Assembly (NCBI RefSeq): GCF_014649795.1 | Contig: NZ_BMTS01000002.1 | Span: forward strand, 372,001-436,000 | Direction of reading: 5' to 3' | DNA: 64,000 nucleotides | Origin: Streptomyces melanogenes | Lineage (GTDB): Bacteria > Actinomycetota > Actinomycetes > Streptomycetales > Streptomycetaceae | Part shown: positions 1-11,300 of the stretch, piece by piece | Layout: each line of letters opens with the position of its first letter | How positions within the stretch are numbered: position 1 is the stretch's first letter | Position numbers and translations under genes: made by a program | Notes under the pieces: generated by a model | The model's database searches: none | Seen by the model: the letters and a program-made list of their open reading frames with translations, nothing else | Told to the model about the DNA's origin: nothing

Positions 1-1188
1 ACCGGCGCCACCACCGCGACCGCGCGCGGCATGCAGGTCGCGGTGGGCGCGGCGCGCTTGCGGCGGTACGCGAAGGGCGCGCTGGAACCGGTCGAGACCG
101 CGATCCCGCCGCAGATCAACGAGGCCGGGCCGATGGGGCGCGCGGGCGTCTTCGGGGCCGTCGCGGTACGGCAGCCGGTGGGGGTGGTCACCTGCATCAC
201 CTCGTACAACAACCCCTGGGCCAACCCGGCGGGCAAGGTCGCGCCCGCACTGGCCATGGGCAACACGGTGGTGGTCAAACCCGCTCCCCAGGACCCCCTC
301 TCCGTCTTCCGCATGGCCGAGGCGCTTGCGGAGGCGGGCGTGCCGAGGGGGGTGGTCAACGTGGTCACCGGCTCGGCCCCGGCCGTCGGGGAGGCGGCCG
401 TGGACTCCCCGGACGTCGACATGGTCAGCTTCACCGGCTCCACGGCGGTGGGGCAGCGCATCGCGGAGGTGTGCGGCCGGGGCATGAAACGCCAGCTCAT
501 GGAGCTCGGGGGGAAGGGGGCGGCGGTCGTCTTCGACGACGCGGACGTGGGGGCGGCGGTGCTGGGGATCGGCACGACGTTCTCGTTCTACAGCGGGCAG
601 ATCTGTACGGCGCCGACGCGGGTGCTGGTGCAGCGGGCGGTGCATGACCAATTGGTCGAGCAACTCGCCGCCTACATCCGCTACTTGAAGGTGGGGGATC
701 CCGCTGCTGCGGGGACGGTGGTGGGGCCGGTGATCTCGGCGGCGCACCGGGATCGGGTGGAGTCGTATGTGGAGCTCGGGCGGAAGGAGGGGGCGCGGGT
801 GGTGGCGGGCGGCGAACGTCCGCCGTTGGAGCGGGGGTTCTACGTCGCCCCCACCCTCCTCGCCGACTGCACCAACGACATGCGCGTCGTCCGCGAGGAG
901 ATCTTCGGGCCGGTGGTGGCCGTGGTCCCCTTCGACGACGAGGAGGAGGCGGTGGCGCTGGCCAACGACAGCGACTACGGGCTCCTGGACTACGTGTGGT
1001 CCGGCGACGTGGCCCGCGCGTTCCGCGTCGCGCGGCGGTTGCGGGCGGGGGGTGTGGGCGTGAACACGATCGGCCGGAACATGGAGGCGCCGTTCGGGGG
1101 CTTCAAGCGGAGCGGGGTGGGCCGTGACGTGGGCTCGTACGCCCTGCACGCGTACGGCGAGTTGCAGGCGATCGTCTGGCCCGGCTAG
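1..1188 (+). CDS. Aldehyde dehydrogenase, 5'-truncated by window edge
   Basis: This NAD(P)-dependent aldehyde dehydrogenase oxidises an aldehyde to the acid in the cytosol. The reading frame is open from base 1, so the true start lies upstream and about 100 N-terminal residues are missing. The visible part has the cofactor-binding region, the glutamate motif MELGGKG, the catalytic cysteine in GQICTAP, and the C-terminal EEIFGPV and PFGGFKRSG motifs. It is closest in style to betaine-aldehyde or aminobutyraldehyde dehydrogenases, but the substrate cannot be read from sequence. It converges with the PHP-domain gene. Confidence 0.93.
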   Translation, partial: TGATTATARGMQVAVGAARLRRYAKGALEPVETAIPPQINEAGPMGRAGVFGAVAVRQPVGVVTCITSYNNPWANPAGKVAPALAMGNTVVVKPAPQDPLSVFRMAEALAEAGVPRGVVNVVTGSAPAVGEAAVDSPDVDMVSFTGSTAVGQRIAEVCGRGMKRQLMELGGKGAAVVFDDADVGAAVLGIGTTFSFYSGQICTAPTRVLVQRAVHDQLVEQLAAYIRYLKVGDPAAAGTVVGPVISAAHRDRVESYVELGRKEGARVVAGGERPPLERGFYVAPTLLADCTNDMRVVREEIFGPVVAVVPFDDEEEAVALANDSDYGLLDYVWSGDVARAFRVARRLRAGGVGVNTIGRNMEAPFGGFKRSGVGRDVGSYALHAYGELQAIVWPG

Positions 1189-1258
1189 TCGGGTTCTCCG
1201 TCTGCGACCAGCCACCCACCGGCCCGCAGTCGAACGGTCAACGCAGCCACCCAGCTGC

Positions 1259-2797
1259 TTAGTCGCCCAGGAACACCGGGTTCGTGAACGCAGCCAACGG
1301 ACCCGGCAGACCCGCCACCACCGGCGCGTGGCGCACCTCCGCCCGTACGTACGTCGCGTACGACGCCGTGGTCCGCCACTCCACCACCCCCGCCCCGGAA
1401 CCCGGCACCGCGGAACTGAACAGCGTCCCCTGGTCCGTCACGAACGCCGCCGTGCAGCCCGGCGCGCCCGTCACGTCGAGCCGCACCGCGACCGGCTCGT
1501 CGCGAGAAACCCGCAACCGCTCGCCGATCCCCGCGTGGCCGCCACGGCCGCCCGAGACCGTGAAGGCGAGGGAGACGGACGAGGACTCCGCCACGTACGA
1601 GTGGCCCGCCTTCAGGCCCGCCTGGATCGCCTCGCGGGACAGCTCGTCGGCGAGCACCACCGTCTGGGGGCCGCCGACGCGGTCGGGATCGCGGTGGGCG
1701 TCGCTGTTGCCCATCGCAGGCACCCAGCGGCCCCCCGAACGCGCCGCCACCGCCAGCGTGTTGTCCCACTCCTGGAGGGTCACCTCGTCGTCCGGCGTGT
1801 ACGCCCCGTTCCACACCTCCACCGCGTCCGCCTCGCCGAACCCGAACTTCCAGTTGCAGCCGACGCAGGTGGCGTGCGGATGGGCGGGGACGACCAGGCC
1901 CCCGGCGCGCCGGATCTCGCGGGCGAAGTGGCCGAACCGGTTGTCGCGGGCGCGGTAGCGCCAGTCGACGAAGGTGCCGGGGTCCACGCCGAGCGCCAGC
2001 ACGTGTCCGTTGCGCGTGGTGATCTCCTCGCCGGTGAGGATCAGCAGGTCGTCGCCCCACAGGCCCTCCCACGCGGGGTGCGAGGAGTGGGTGTTGTGCT
2101 CGGAGGTGTTGATGAAGTCCAGGCCCGCCGCCCGGGCCAGCGCCGCGATCTCGGCCGGGGTGCGCCTGCCGTCCGAGTGCCAGGAGTGCAGGTGGCAGTC
2201 CCCCCGGTACCAGGCCCGGCCCCGCCCCTTGGCACGGCTCGGCGGGTACACCGGCGCCGGCGTGCTGCCCCGCTCGCCGGACTTCAGGGTGATCGTCACC
2301 GTGTACGGCAGGCCCTGCGGCGCGACCGTGTACGGGCCGAGCGCGATGTGCCAGGTCCCGGCGCGCACCGGGCCGGGGATGTAGCCGGGGGTCGCCGCGT
2401 CCGCGCGGAGGAAGAACTCGGTGCGGGCGCCGCCCGACCAGCCCCGGAAGCCCTTCCCGCCCAGCTCCGTGCCGCGCTCGTCGAAGATGCCGATGTCCAG
2501 GGCGTTGTTCTGGGTGCCCGCCGGGACCGTCGCCTTCTCGTACGCGTACGACACCGCGATCTCGCGCACCCCGCGCGGGACCTCCACCGGCAGATACACG
2601 AAGTCGGGCGTGCCGGGCGGCAGCGTGCCGGTGACGACCCGGGTCCGCTCGGCGGGGCCGCCGCCGCTGTCGCCGCCGGGGGCCGCGTTCGCGAAGCTCA
2701 CGGTTCCCAACGTAAGCGCGGTGGCCGCGCCCGTCGCGAACAGCGCGCGGCGGCCGATGGTCCTGTCCTCGGAGGTGCTGTCCTCGGGTCCGGTCAT
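1259..2797 (-). CDS. Tat-exported PHP-domain (CehA/McbA-type) metallohydrolase
   Basis: This is a predicted secreted metal-dependent phosphoesterase or hydrolase. The ATG at 2797 was chosen because GGGAG lies about 10 bases upstream and it places a twin-arginine signal (TIGRRALFATG, then a hydrophobic stretch ending AANAAPG-like) at the N-terminus. An N-terminal beta-rich segment is followed by a PHP domain with GDCHLHSWHSDG, NTSEHNTH, VVPAHPHA and GNSDAHRD, the expected metal-binding His/Asp motifs. The substrate is unknown; CehA relatives hydrolyse carbamate or phosphate esters. It is divergent from the F420-type oxidoreductase. Confidence 0.85.
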   Translation of the reverse strand: MTGPEDSTSEDRTIGRRALFATGAATALTLGTVSFANAAPGGDSGGGPAERTRVVTGTLPPGTPDFVYLPVEVPRGVREIAVSYAYEKATVPAGTQNNALDIGIFDERGTELGGKGFRGWSGGARTEFFLRADAATPGYIPGPVRAGTWHIALGPYTVAPQGLPYTVTITLKSGERGSTPAPVYPPSRAKGRGRAWYRGDCHLHSWHSDGRRTPAEIAALARAAGLDFINTSEHNTHSSHPAWEGLWGDDLLILTGEEITTRNGHVLALGVDPGTFVDWRYRARDNRFGHFAREIRRAGGLVVPAHPHATCVGCNWKFGFGEADAVEVWNGAYTPDDEVTLQEWDNTLAVAARSGGRWVPAMGNSDAHRDPDRVGGPQTVVLADELSREAIQAGLKAGHSYVAESSSVSLAFTVSGGRGGHAGIGERLRVSRDEPVAVRLDVTGAPGCTAAFVTDQGTLFSSAVPGSGAGVVEWRTTASYATYVRAEVRHAPVVAGLPGPLAAFTNPVFLGD

Positions 2798-2967
2798 GGC
2801 CAGTGCTCCCAGGGGGGTGGAAGAGGCGGCTGGGTGGGTTTCCACAGTCGTACGCTCCCGTGAACTCCACGGCAAGGGGCGGCGGTTGGTGTATGGCTGG
2901 TCCATGACAGGCCGATGGCCCGCATCGCTCTCTTGCACCCTCGATCCGCCGGGGCTAAGAAGTGGGA

Positions 2968-3798
2968 ATGCGTATCGCCACCACGATCTTCCTCACCGAC
3001 GAGACGATCACCCCCGTCCGGCTCGCCCGCGAGCTGGAGGAGCGCGGATTCGCCGGGCTGTATCTGCCGGAGCACACGCACATCCCCGTCGAACGGCTCT
3101 CGCCGTACCCGCCGGGCGGCGAGCTGCCGCGCCAGTACGGCCGCACCCTGGACCCGTTCGTCGCGCTCGGGCAGATGGCCGCCGTCACCGAGTCCCTCGG
3201 CCTGGGCACCGGCATCACCCTGGTCGCCCAGCACGACCCGATCGACCTGGCCAAGCAGTCCGCCACCCTGGACCACCTCTCCGGCGGCCGGTTCACGCTC
3301 GGCGTCGGCTACGGCTGGAACCGCGAGGAGGCCGCCGACCACGGTGTGGAGTGGTCCACGCGCCGCGAGCTGGTGCGCGACCGCATGGCGCTGATGCGGG
3401 CGCTGTGGGCCGACAGGCCCACCGCGTACGAGGGCCCCTTCGGGTCGGTGCGGGCCAGCGAGGCGCACCCCAAGCCGGTGCGGAACGGGGCGCCGCGCGT
3501 CCTGCTCGGCGGCGCGGCCGGGCCCAAGCTGTTCGCGGCGGTCGCCGAGTACGCGGACGGCTGGCTGCCGATCGGCGGCGGCGGGCTCACCGACTCCCTG
3601 CCGCAGCTGCGCCGGGCCTGGGAGGAGGCGGGCCGCGCCCCGGACGACCTGGAGATCGTTCCGTACGCGGTGCTCCCCTCGCCCGGCAAGCTCACCCACT
3701 ACGCGGACCTGGGCATCGAGGAGATCGTCCTCCAGCTGCCGTCCGCCGACGAGGCGGCGGTGCTGAAGGCGCTGGACGAGTTCGCGCCGTTCGTGTGA
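2968..3798 (+). CDS. LLM-class F420-dependent oxidoreductase
   Basis: This is a luciferase-like TIM-barrel flavin or F420 oxidoreductase of about 276 residues. It starts MRIATTIFLTDETI and contains GLYLPEHTHIP, LGTGITLVAQHDP, LDHLSGGRFTLGVGYGWN and VLLGGAAGPKLF, all typical of the actinobacterial TIGR03619-like group. An in-frame GTG two codons upstream (2962) is an alternative start. The gene lies about 2 kb from fbiC, which makes the F420 precursor, so F420 is the more likely cofactor than FMN. Its substrate is unknown. Confidence 0.85.
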   Translation: MRIATTIFLTDETITPVRLARELEERGFAGLYLPEHTHIPVERLSPYPPGGELPRQYGRTLDPFVALGQMAAVTESLGLGTGITLVAQHDPIDLAKQSATLDHLSGGRFTLGVGYGWNREEAADHGVEWSTRRELVRDRMALMRALWADRPTAYEGPFGSVRASEAHPKPVRNGAPRVLLGGAAGPKLFAAVAEYADGWLPIGGGGLTDSLPQLRRAWEEAGRAPDDLEIVPYAVLPSPGKLTHYADLGIEEIVLQLPSADEAAVLKALDEFAPFV

Positions 3799-3820
3799 GG
3801 ACGTGTGCGTGACGTGTGAG

Positions 3821-3856
3821 CCGGCGGCGGCCCGGCACCGGCCGGGCCGCCGCCGG
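3821..3856. terminator. Bidirectional terminator hairpin
   Basis: Perfect 16-base inverted-repeat arms (3821-3836 and 3841-3856) with a 4-base loop lie between two convergent genes. There is no U-tract, as is common in Streptomyces. Confidence 0.75.
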
Positions 3857-3861
3857 ACAGG

Positions 3862-5526
3862 TCAGCCGAGCGGGATGTCCAGGTACGACGGGTCGTCCTC
3901 GTCGGCCGCGATGTCGATGGTGGCGCGCGGCTGGTTGGCGTCGCCGTAGAACGGGTCGCGGGCATCGACCACCAGCAGTAACCGGTGCCCGGCCGGCACG
4001 TCGTAGCCGGTGGCCTGGAGCGGGATCTCGGCCCTGACCGGCTGCCCGGGCTCCCCGCCGAGGCGGGTGAAGGGCGCGTGCGTGACGATGTGCGCCGAGC
4101 CGTCGGGGGAGATGTCGAAGAGGTGCGCGATCAGCGTCGATTCGTGGGCGCTCGGGGTGTACGCCAGGTGGAGGCGCGGGATGCCGCGCAGCTTGGTGGC
4201 GACGGCCATGGGCGCACTCGCCCACACGCCCGCGTCGGCCCGGTTGATGTCCTGCACCGGGTAGACCTTCGGGTTGCCCGCGATCTCGGCGTACCCGGCG
4301 GTGACGACCGCGTCGGCGACCGTCGCCGGGGTGTCCGCGCCGGTCTGGAAGCGCACGTTCCAGCCGCTGTCCGGCTTGTCGGCGAGGCCGCCGTCGGTCT
4401 TGGCCTTGCCCCAGCCGTCGCCGTTGACGGCCGCGCCGGTCAGATACAGGCGCTCGGTGCTGCCGGTGACCGCGTCCCAGGTGGGCCGCTCCTCCAGCGC
4501 CTTGTTCCACATGACCTGGCTGACCACCTGGCCCTCGGTGTCGATGCCGTTGTCCACCCCCTTGAGGTGGTGGGCGAAGAACCGGTGGGCGTCCTCCCAG
4601 ATCCGGTTGGGCAGCCCGAGCATCCCGGTCATCTCCGGGCCGGAGTGGTCGCCGATGGACAGGTCGATCCGCTTGGGCCCGGTCAGCGCCTGGAACATCC
4701 GCAGGGTCTGGTTGGCCGGGAACAGCGTCTCGTGCCAGGCGTGCGCGAAGAACACCGGCACCCCGCGCCCGTTGAGGCCGTCGACGTGGGTGAGCGGGGA
4801 GCGCTCGGCCGCCCACTCCAGCGTCTCCTCGATGTTCCGGTTGGCCAGCAGGTCGTCGAAGGCGCGCTGGGTGCGCTCGCTGAGCCGCGCGTCGGCGGCC
4901 ACGGCCAGCAGGGTGGCGACCGCCGCGACATGGCGGGTGTCGTTCTCGTAGAACGCCTCGCCCACGTCGCCCCAGGTGGACAGGGCCGCGACCGCGTGGA
5001 CGCGCTCGTCCTGGGCGGCGATCAGCTGGCTGATGCCCGAGCCGTACGAGTCGCCCAGGAAGCCGAGTTTGGTCGGGGCGGCGCCCACCTGGGCGGTCAG
5101 GAAGTCGATCGCCTTGCCCGCGTCCTCGACGTCGAGCGGCCCCGCGACCTCCACCTCGCCCTCGGACGCGCCGAAGCCGCGCGCCGTATAGGCCAGGACG
5201 TTGTACCCGGCGGCCGCGAACCGGGTCGCCTGCGCCACGTAGACCAGCCAGCCGTACGAGGTCCACGGCGACGGCATGATCACCGCGGGCCGCTCGCGAG
5301 TACCGACGAGGTGCTTCCACAGCACCCCGTCGAGCTTGTCCCCGCGCGCCCCGGCGAACTTCACCCGGACCGGCACCGCCACGGCCCGGGCCTCCTCGAT
5401 CTCGGCGGCTCGCGCGGGCGCCACATGCGAGGTGTCGCCGCTGGTCAGCGCCTCGAAGTAGCGCTTGAGCGCATCCTCGTCCAGCTCCGGGTACAGGGTC
5501 GTCGGCTGCGTACGCTCTGATGTCAC
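3862..5526 (-). CDS. CocE/NonD family (X-Pro dipeptidyl-peptidase S15-like) hydrolase
   Basis: This is a serine alpha/beta-hydrolase of about 554 residues. The nucleophile is in GDSYGSG, the core is in [26 protein letters not shown] sequence, and the C-terminal jelly-roll (X-Pro_C) domain ends in LDIPLG. The GTG at 5526 starts [18 protein letters not shown]; no signal peptide is visible, so it is probably cytosolic. Family members cleave esters or N-terminal peptides, and the substrate here is unknown. It diverges from fbiC across about 195 bp that should hold both promoters. The start is supported only by a weak purine-rich stretch. Confidence 0.85.
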   Translation of the reverse strand: MTSERTQPTTLYPELDEDALKRYFEALTSGDTSHVAPARAAEIEEARAVAVPVRVKFAGARGDKLDGVLWKHLVGTRERPAVIMPSPWTSYGWLVYVAQATRFAAAGYNVLAYTARGFGASEGEVEVAGPLDVEDAGKAIDFLTAQVGAAPTKLGFLGDSYGSGISQLIAAQDERVHAVAALSTWGDVGEAFYENDTRHVAAVATLLAVAADARLSERTQRAFDDLLANRNIEETLEWAAERSPLTHVDGLNGRGVPVFFAHAWHETLFPANQTLRMFQALTGPKRIDLSIGDHSGPEMTGMLGLPNRIWEDAHRFFAHHLKGVDNGIDTEGQVVSQVMWNKALEERPTWDAVTGSTERLYLTGAAVNGDGWGKAKTDGGLADKPDSGWNVRFQTGADTPATVADAVVTAGYAEIAGNPKVYPVQDINRADAGVWASAPMAVATKLRGIPRLHLAYTPSAHESTLIAHLFDISPDGSAHIVTHAPFTRLGGEPGQPVRAEIPLQATGYDVPAGHRLLLVVDARDPFYGDANQPRATIDIAADEDDPSYLDIPLG

Positions 5527-5720
5527 GTCAGTACCGTCCCGTTCGTCGTGGTGCGGATCGGAAGGCTGAGCAGTCGCACCCGGGCCCGGAGCGACTCTCA
5601 GTATCGGCGCGGACACGGGGCGAGTTGCCCGCCGTCGGAGGAGATTGGCCGGAAAAGTTCGCGTACGCGACGATCCCGGGCGGCACTCCGTCGCGCGGGA
5701 GCCGCTCGTATGCTCGGGGG

Positions 5721-8315
5721 ATGACTTCCAGCGCGCAGCGACCGCAGGCAGACGCACCGACCGCCAACGCGATGCGGCGCGCGCTGAAACGCGCCCGGGA
5801 CGGCGTCGCGCTCGACACCACCGAGGCGGCCGTGCTGCTCCAGGCGCGCGGCGAGGACCTGGTGGACCTGGCGGCCTCGGCCGCGCGGGTGCGCGACGCG
5901 GGCCTTGAGGCGGCGGGCCGCCCCGGGGTCATCACGTACTCGAAGAGCGTCTTCATCCCGCTCACCCGGCTGTGCCGGGACAAGTGCCACTACTGCACCT
6001 TCGTCACCGTCCCCGGCAAGCTGCGCCGGGCCGGGCACGGGATGTTCATGTCCCCCGACGAGGTCCTCGACATCGCCCGCCGGGGTGCCGAACTCGGCTG
6101 CAAGGAAGCCCTGATCACCCTCGGCGACAAGCCGGAGGACCGCTGGCCCGAGGCCCGCGAGTGGCTGGACGCGCACGGCTACGACGACACGATCGCGTAC
6201 GTACGGGCCATCTCCATCCGCATCCTGGAGGAGACGGGTCTGCTGCCGCACCTCAACCCGGGGGTGATGTCGTGGACCGACTTCCAGCGGCTCAAGCCGG
6301 TGGCCCCCTCCATGGGCATGATGCTGGAGACCACCGCCACCCGTCTGTGGTCCGAGCCGGGCGGTCCGCACCACGGCTCGCCCGACAAGGAACCGGCCGT
6401 GCGGCTGCGGGTACTGGAGGACGCGGGCCGCTCGTCCGTGCCGTTCACCAGCGGGCTGCTCATCGGGATCGGCGAGACGTACGAGGAGCGCGCCGAGTCG
6501 CTGTTCGCGCTGCGCCGCGTGGCCCGCTCGTACCACGGCATCCAGGAACTGATCATCCAGAACTTCCGCGCCAAGCCGGACACCGCGATGCGCGGCATGC
6601 CGGACGCGGAGCTGGACGAGCTGGTCGCCACGGTCGCCGTCGCCCGGCACATCATGGGCCCCTCCGGCTGCCTCCAGGCGCCGCCCAACCTCGTCGACAG
6701 CGAGTACGGACGGCTGATCGGCGCGGGCATCGACGACTGGGGCGGGGTCTCCCCGCTCACCATCGACCATGTGAACCCCGAGCGGCCGTGGCCGCAGATC
6801 GAGCAGCTCACCGCCGAGTCGGCCGCCGCCGGGTTCGAGCTGCGCGAACGCCTCTGCGTCTACCCCGAGTTCGTCCAGCGCGGCGAGCCCTGGCTCGACC
6901 CCCGGCTGCTGCCGCACGTCCGGGCGCTCGCCGACCCGGAGACCGGCCTCGCCCGCGAGGACGCGGTCGTCGAGGGCCACCCGTGGCAGGAGCCCGAGGA
7001 GGCCTTCACCGCCACCGGCCGCACCGATCTGCACCGCACCATCGACACCGACGGCCGCACCGCCGACCGCCGCGACGACTTCGACGAGGTGTACGGCGAC
7101 TGGGAGGCGCTGCGCGAGGCGGCCGCGCCCGGCATGGTGCCCTCCCGCATCGACACCGACGTACGGGCGGCGCTCGCGACGGCCGCCGACGACCCGACGA
7201 AGCTCACCGACGACGAGGCGCTGGCGCTGCTGCACGCCGACGGCCCCGCTCTGGACGCGCTGTGCCGCATCGCCGACGAGCTGCGCCGGGACGTGGTGGG
7301 CGACGACGTCACGTACATCGTCACGCGGAACATCAACTTCACCAACGTCTGCTACACCGGCTGCCGCTTCTGCGCCTTCGCCCAGCGCCGCACCGACGCC
7401 GACGCGTACACCCTCTCCCTCTCCCAGGTGGCCGACCGCGCCGAACAGGCCTGGGACGTGGGCGCGGTCGAGGTGTGCATGCAGGGCGGCATCCACCCGG
7501 ACCTGCCGGGCACGGCCTACTTCGACATCGCACGGGCCGTGAAGGAGCGCGTGCCGGGCATGCACGTGCACGCCTTCTCGCCGATGGAGGTCGTCAACGG
7601 CGCCACCCGCACCGGCCTTTCGATACGGGAGTGGCTCACCGCCGCCAAGGAGGCGGGCCTCGACTCGATCCCCGGGACGGCCGCCGAGATCCTCGACGAC
7701 GAGGTCCGCTGGGTCCTCACCAAGGGCAAACTGCCCACCGCCACCTGGATCGAGGTCGTCAGGACCGCCCACGAACTGGGCATCCGCTCCTCCTCCACCA
7801 TGATGTACGGGCACGTGGACCAGCCCCGCCACTGGCTCGGCCACTTCCGTACGCTCTCCCGCATCCAGCAGGAGACCGGCGGTTTCACCGAGTTCGTGAC
7901 GCTGCCGTTCATCCACACCAACGCGCCGGTCTACCTCGCCGGGATCGCCCGCCCCGGCCCCACCACCCGCGACAACCGCGCGGTGATGGCGATGGCCCGC
8001 CTCCTGCTGCACCCGCACATCACCAACATCCAGACCAGCTGGGTGAAGCTGGGCACCGAGGGCGCCGCCGAGATGCTGCGCTCGGGCGCCAACGACCTGG
8101 GCGGCACGCTCATGGAGGAGACCATCTCCCGGATGGCGGGATCGAGTTACGGCTCGTACCGCTCCATCAAGGACCTCGTCGCCATCGCCGAGGCGGCCGG
8201 CCGCCCCGCCAAGCCGCGCACCACGCTGTACGGCGAGGTCCCCCAGGAGCGGCAGGACGCGGCCCACGCCTCGGACGGCCACCTGCCCGAGCTGCTGCCG
8301 GTGTTGGGGGACTGA
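5721..8315 (+). CDS. fbiC: Bifunctional FO synthase (CofG/CofH fusion)
   Basis: FbiC makes 7,8-didemethyl-8-hydroxy-5-deazariboflavin (FO), the chromophore of coenzyme F420, from tyrosine and a ribityl-pyrimidine. The 864-residue protein carries two radical-SAM domains. The CofG half has its iron-sulfur motif CRDKCHYC at about residue 85, and the CofH half has CYTGCRFC at about residue 544. Full length and both clusters match the actinobacterial fusion. The ATG at 5721 gives the conserved start [16 protein letters not shown]-like -10 lies very close upstream, so a short leader is possible. An F420-type oxidoreductase gene lies nearby. Confidence 0.97.
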   Translation: MTSSAQRPQADAPTANAMRRALKRARDGVALDTTEAAVLLQARGEDLVDLAASAARVRDAGLEAAGRPGVITYSKSVFIPLTRLCRDKCHYCTFVTVPGKLRRAGHGMFMSPDEVLDIARRGAELGCKEALITLGDKPEDRWPEAREWLDAHGYDDTIAYVRAISIRILEETGLLPHLNPGVMSWTDFQRLKPVAPSMGMMLETTATRLWSEPGGPHHGSPDKEPAVRLRVLEDAGRSSVPFTSGLLIGIGETYEERAESLFALRRVARSYHGIQELIIQNFRAKPDTAMRGMPDAELDELVATVAVARHIMGPSGCLQAPPNLVDSEYGRLIGAGIDDWGGVSPLTIDHVNPERPWPQIEQLTAESAAAGFELRERLCVYPEFVQRGEPWLDPRLLPHVRALADPETGLAREDAVVEGHPWQEPEEAFTATGRTDLHRTIDTDGRTADRRDDFDEVYGDWEALREAAAPGMVPSRIDTDVRAALATAADDPTKLTDDEALALLHADGPALDALCRIADELRRDVVGDDVTYIVTRNINFTNVCYTGCRFCAFAQRRTDADAYTLSLSQVADRAEQAWDVGAVEVCMQGGIHPDLPGTAYFDIARAVKERVPGMHVHAFSPMEVVNGATRTGLSIREWLTAAKEAGLDSIPGTAAEILDDEVRWVLTKGKLPTATWIEVVRTAHELGIRSSSTMMYGHVDQPRHWLGHFRTLSRIQQETGGFTEFVTLPFIHTNAPVYLAGIARPGPTTRDNRAVMAMARLLLHPHITNIQTSWVKLGTEGAAEMLRSGANDLGGTLMEETISRMAGSSYGSYRSIKDLVAIAEAAGRPAKPRTTLYGEVPQERQDAAHASDGHLPELLPVLGD

Positions 8316-8352
8316 CGGGTTCGGGTGTGCCGGAGGATCGCATACTGATCCC

Positions 8353-11300
8353 ATGGCAGCGGGCAAACCGTCGATGCAGGAACTCATCCGGCGGCGCAGA
8401 CGGGCGGGGTTCGTCGGACGACGGGGCGAACTCGCCCTGTTCCGGGAGAACTTCGACACCCCGGTCGACGACGAGGGGCACCGGTTCGTCTTCCACGTCC
8501 ACGGCGCCGCCGGGGTCGGCAAGACGTCGCTCGTGCGCGAGCTGGAGCACACCGCGCGCGAGCGCGGCGCGCTGACGGCCTCCGCGGACGAGGCCGTCAA
8601 CAGCGTCCCCGAGACGCTCGCCGCGCTCTGCACGCACTTCGCCCGCCAGGGCCACCCGCTCAAGGCCCTGGAACGCCTCCTGGCCACCTATCGCCAGCGG
8701 CGGTACGAGGCGGAGTCCACCACCGCGCCCGCCGACCCTGCGGCGCCCTCGCCCGGCTCCACCGCACTCGCCCAGGCGTCCCTGGCCGGCCTCGGCCTGG
8801 TGCCCGGCGTGGGCGTGCTCGCGGGCGGCATGGACGCCCAGCAACTGGCCCTGGGCGCGGACCGGATGCGGGCGGCCCTGAGCGCCCGGTTCGGCAAACA
8901 GGAGGACGTCCAGCTGGTCCTGGACCCGGTGAAGGTCCTCACCCCGGTCCTGGTCGCGGAGCTGGCGCGGATCGCCGACGACGTGCCGTGGACCGTGCTC
9001 TTCTTCGACACGTACGAGCGCACCTCGCCGTTCCTCGACACCTGGCTGCGCGACCTGCTCACCACCGAGCGGTACGGGGCGCTGCCCGCCCAGGTCGTCG
9101 TGGTCCTCGCGGGCCAGCGCCGCCTGGACCCCGGGTGCTGGGCGGACTACGCGGACCTGGTGACGGAACTGCCCCTGGACCTGTTCACCGAGACCGAGGC
9201 CCGCCAACTGCTCGCCGCCAAGGGCGTGGTGGACGAGGAGGTCGTCCGCGACGTTTTGCGGCTCTCCGGCCGGCTGCCCGTCCTGGTGTCCACGCTCGCG
9301 GAGAACCCCGGCGACGCGCGCGCCCCCGGCGCCACCGCCGTGGACCGCTTCCTGAAGTGGGAGGGCGACCCCGTGCGGCGGGCGGCCGCGCTCGCCTGCG
9401 CGCTGCCCCGGCACATCGACGAGGACGTGTTCCGGGCGGCCGTCGACGAGGACGCGGCGGACCTGTACGGCTGGCTGTGGTCGCTGCCGTTCGTCAGCGA
9501 CCACGGCGGGCGCGCCCAGTACCACGGCGTCGTCCGCGCCGCCATGCTCGGCGTCCAGCGCACCGGCTCGCCGCAGCGCTGGACCGACTGCCACCAGCGG
9601 CTCGCCGAAGCGATCGGGGCGCGCCGCGAGGCCGCCGCCGAGGCGGTCCCGGCGCACCGGCTGTGGAGCGGGGAGCGGTGGCGCGAGCTGCGCCTGGAGG
9701 AGTCCTACCACCTGCTGTGCGCCCGACCCGGGGCCGCGCTCGCCCGGATGCTGCGCGACGGCGTCGACGCCTGCGACGCCGGGCCCGCCGTCGCCCGCCG
9801 CTGGGCCACCACCCTGGCCGAGGCGGGCGAGGACGCCGACGACGAGCCGCTGCGCCGCTGGGGCGCGGACGGCCTGGCCGCGCTCGCCGACGAACAGGCG
9901 GGCGTGGAAAGGGTGCTGGCCCTGCTCCTTTCCCGGGGCGCGCTGAGCGCCGAGGGCCGGGCGGGCGCCCATGTCGTACGGGCCCGGGAGCTGCGCCACG
10001 AGGGCAGGCACGCGCAGGCGCTGGCCGAGCTGGACCAGGCGATCGCGCTCGACCCGGGGCGGGTGCGGGCGTACTACAGCCGCAGCGTGGTGCGCAACGC
10101 GCTCGACGGCCCCGCGGCGGCGCTCCCCGACCTCGACCGGGCCTGCGAACTGGCCCCGGACGACGCGTACTACCTCGGCTACCGGGGCGACATCTACCGC
10201 CGCCTCGGCCGCTTCGAGGAGGCGCTGGCCGATCTGGACCGCGCGATCCTCCTCGACCCGGGCGACGCCTGGGCCCCCGCCAGCCGCGGCCGGATCCGCC
10301 ACCAGCTGGGCCTGTTCGAAGGCGCCCTGGCCGACCTGGACCGGGCCCTGGAGCTGAACCCGGACTACGAGTGGGCGCTGGTGCGCCGCGCCCAGGTGCG
10401 GCGCGGCCTCGCCGACACGGCGGGCGCGCTGGCCGACCTGGAGCGCGCGGAGCGGCTGGCGGCGGACCCGGCGTGGGTGGTCGGCGAGCGCGGCGACGCG
10501 CTGCGCTCGGCGGGCCGCCACGAGGAGGCGGTGGCGGAGTACGGCCGCGCCTTCGCCCTCGACGGCGGGTACGCCTGGGCCCTGGGCAGCCGCGCCCTGT
10601 CCCTGGAGGCGCTGGGCCGCCACGAGGAGGCCCTCGCGGACTACGGCAGGGCGCTGGACGTGGAGCCCGCGTACACCTGGGCCCTGATCATGCGGGCCCG
10701 TCTGCGCTCGGAGTTGGACGACCCCGAGGGGGCCTTGGCGGATCTGGACCGGGCGCTGGAGACGGCTCCCGACGATGTGTACGCGCTCACCTGGCGGGGC
10801 CGGGTGCGGCGGCGGCTGTGGCGGGTGGCGGGGGCGCGGGCGGACCTGGACCGCGCGGTGAGCCTGCCCGGCTCCGGCCCGTCGCCGCTGGTGGAACGGG
10901 CGTTCCTGCTGGCGGACCTGGGGGAGACGGAGGCGGAGATCGCCGACCTGGACCGGGCGGTGGCCCTGTCCGGCCCTGACGACGGGGGTGTGCGGGCGCT
11001 GCGGGGGGAGGCGTACCGGCGGGCCGGGCGGTACGAGGAGGCCCTCGCGGACTACGCGGCGGCGGCCGGGGACGACCCCCGGGACGCGGTGCCGGTGGCG
11101 GGCCGGGGGTATGTGCTGCGGGCGCTCGGCCACCACGAGGAGGCGTACGCGTGCCTGGCGCGGGCGGTCGCGCTCGACCCCGGCCAGGGCGCGCTGCACG
11201 CGGCGCTGGCGGCGACGCTGCTGTCGCTGTCGCGCCCGGAGGAGGCGCTGTCCGCGCTGGACCGGGCGCTTGAGCTGAACCCGGAGATCGCCTGGGCGTA

